NCBI GenBank assembly: GCA_016179055.1
Contig: JACOSC010000225.1
Coordinates: forward strand, 1 to 60,975
Length of the DNA stretch: 60,975 bases
Direction of reading: 5' to 3'
Source: Acidobacteriota bacterium
GTDB lineage: Bacteria > Acidobacteriota > UBA6911 > JACOSC01
This document shows, piece after piece, positions 60,816 to 60,975 of this stretch. The first letter of the stretch is position 1. The number at the start of each line of letters is the position of its first letter. Position numbers and translations under genes: made by a program. The notes below the pieces were generated by a model. It did no database searches, was not told where the DNA came from, and saw only the letters and a program-made list of their open reading frames with translations.

Positions 60816-60975
60816 TCAGGTCGTCGACGCTCCCGAGAAAACCGGTTTTTTATTATCCAGCCAGGGGATAACCATATCTTTAAACTTTTCCATTTCGCTG
60901 AGCAAGGCCGGCAGATTTCTTTTCTTTTTCATCATGATCTTTATTTCATGATCGGTAATTTCGATGTCACCGCTA
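60816..60975 (-). CDS. C-terminal end of an unidentified protein (cut by window edge)
   Basis: The minus strand is open from the window edge to a TGA at 60818-60816, giving about 52 residues: a charged helix MMKKKRNLPALLSEMEKFK followed by DMVIPWLDNKKPVFSGAS. It converges on the truncated MFS gene with a 9-bp gap. Codon use and the amphipathic helix look like a real gene, but I do not recognise the family and the start is outside the window. Confidence 0.5.
   Translation of the reverse strand, partial: SGDIEITDHEIKIMMKKKRNLPALLSEMEKFKDMVIPWLDNKKPVFSGASTT

Noticed and set aside
1-60975. tRNA, rRNA, Cas1/Cas2 and CARF-protein genes
   Set aside because: Looked for by motif on both strands and not found; a covariance or profile search would be needed to exclude them fully.

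Overview
The window reads as chromosomal DNA of a Gram-negative, flagellated bacterium of moderately high GC. Outer-membrane proteins (a TonB receptor, a TolC-type channel, an OprP-like porin), a c-type cytochrome maturation system of the ResB/CcsA (system II) type and a flgM-flgN-flgK-flgL-fliW-csrA run are all present. The lipoprotein + ResB + CcsA order, with a long extra N-terminal domain on CcsA, is reminiscent of Planctomycetota and other PVC-like lineages. That placement is an inference from family memory and is not settled by the sequence. No rRNA or tRNA gene was seen.

Layout. 0-3 kb: a nested-palindrome repeat (NP-1), mazG and a class I fructose-1,6-bisphosphatase. 3-4.1 kb: an IS200-like TnpA transposase among REP palindromes. 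4.1-9.8 kb (minus): TonB receptor, YfiR-like protein and hybrid histidine kinase. 10.7-19.3 kb (plus): a compact type III-B CRISPR locus, cas6-cmr1-cas10-cmr3-cmr4-cmr5-cmr6, running straight into an array of 11 repeats. 19.8-23.3 kb: a GH18 / polysaccharide deacetylase / GT2 triple fusion. 23.8-28.1 kb (minus): flagellar late genes with a consensus sigma-28 promoter before flgM. 28.4-30.5 kb: an M23-like peptidase and a glycine-zipper envelope protein. 30.9-37.3 kb (minus): TetR regulator and a DevBCA/MacAB-like exporter with a TolC-type channel. 37.6-55.0 kb (plus): a two-component system, OprP-like porin, chromate transporter, TlpA-like thioredoxin, then lipoprotein-ResB-CcsA-tandem DUF1259-ABC binding protein-pentaheme cytochrome-YVTN propeller-ABC permease and ATPase-ChrB-like protein. 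55.7-61 kb: a LamG-like protein, RNase R, a fungal-type cytosine deaminase, a truncated MFS transporter and the end of an unidentified gene.

Three things stand out. (1) At least six intergenic copies of a modular nested-palindrome element share one architecture. Its stems change sequence between copies but stay paired, which suggests that structure is what is conserved. Some copies have terminal inverted repeats, one sits inside an operon, and repeat sequence has supplied the last codons of neighbouring genes. (2) The OmpR-type response regulator gene (37601) and the cytochrome operon (43970) carry the same promoter block: 11-bp-spaced TTCTCAT repeats exactly 15 bp before the -10. This predicts that the regulator controls itself and the cytochrome/metal operon. 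(3) The type III-B locus has an intact GGDD cyclase motif in a Cas10 without an HD domain, no Cas1/Cas2 and no recognisable CARF effector in the window, and the array starts 9 bp after cmr6 with no room for an ordinary leader.

Two places (the CcsA fusion near 46461 and the porin C-terminus near 41028) look as though one T has been lost from a T run. This matters for the gene models and could be a sequencing or assembly error.
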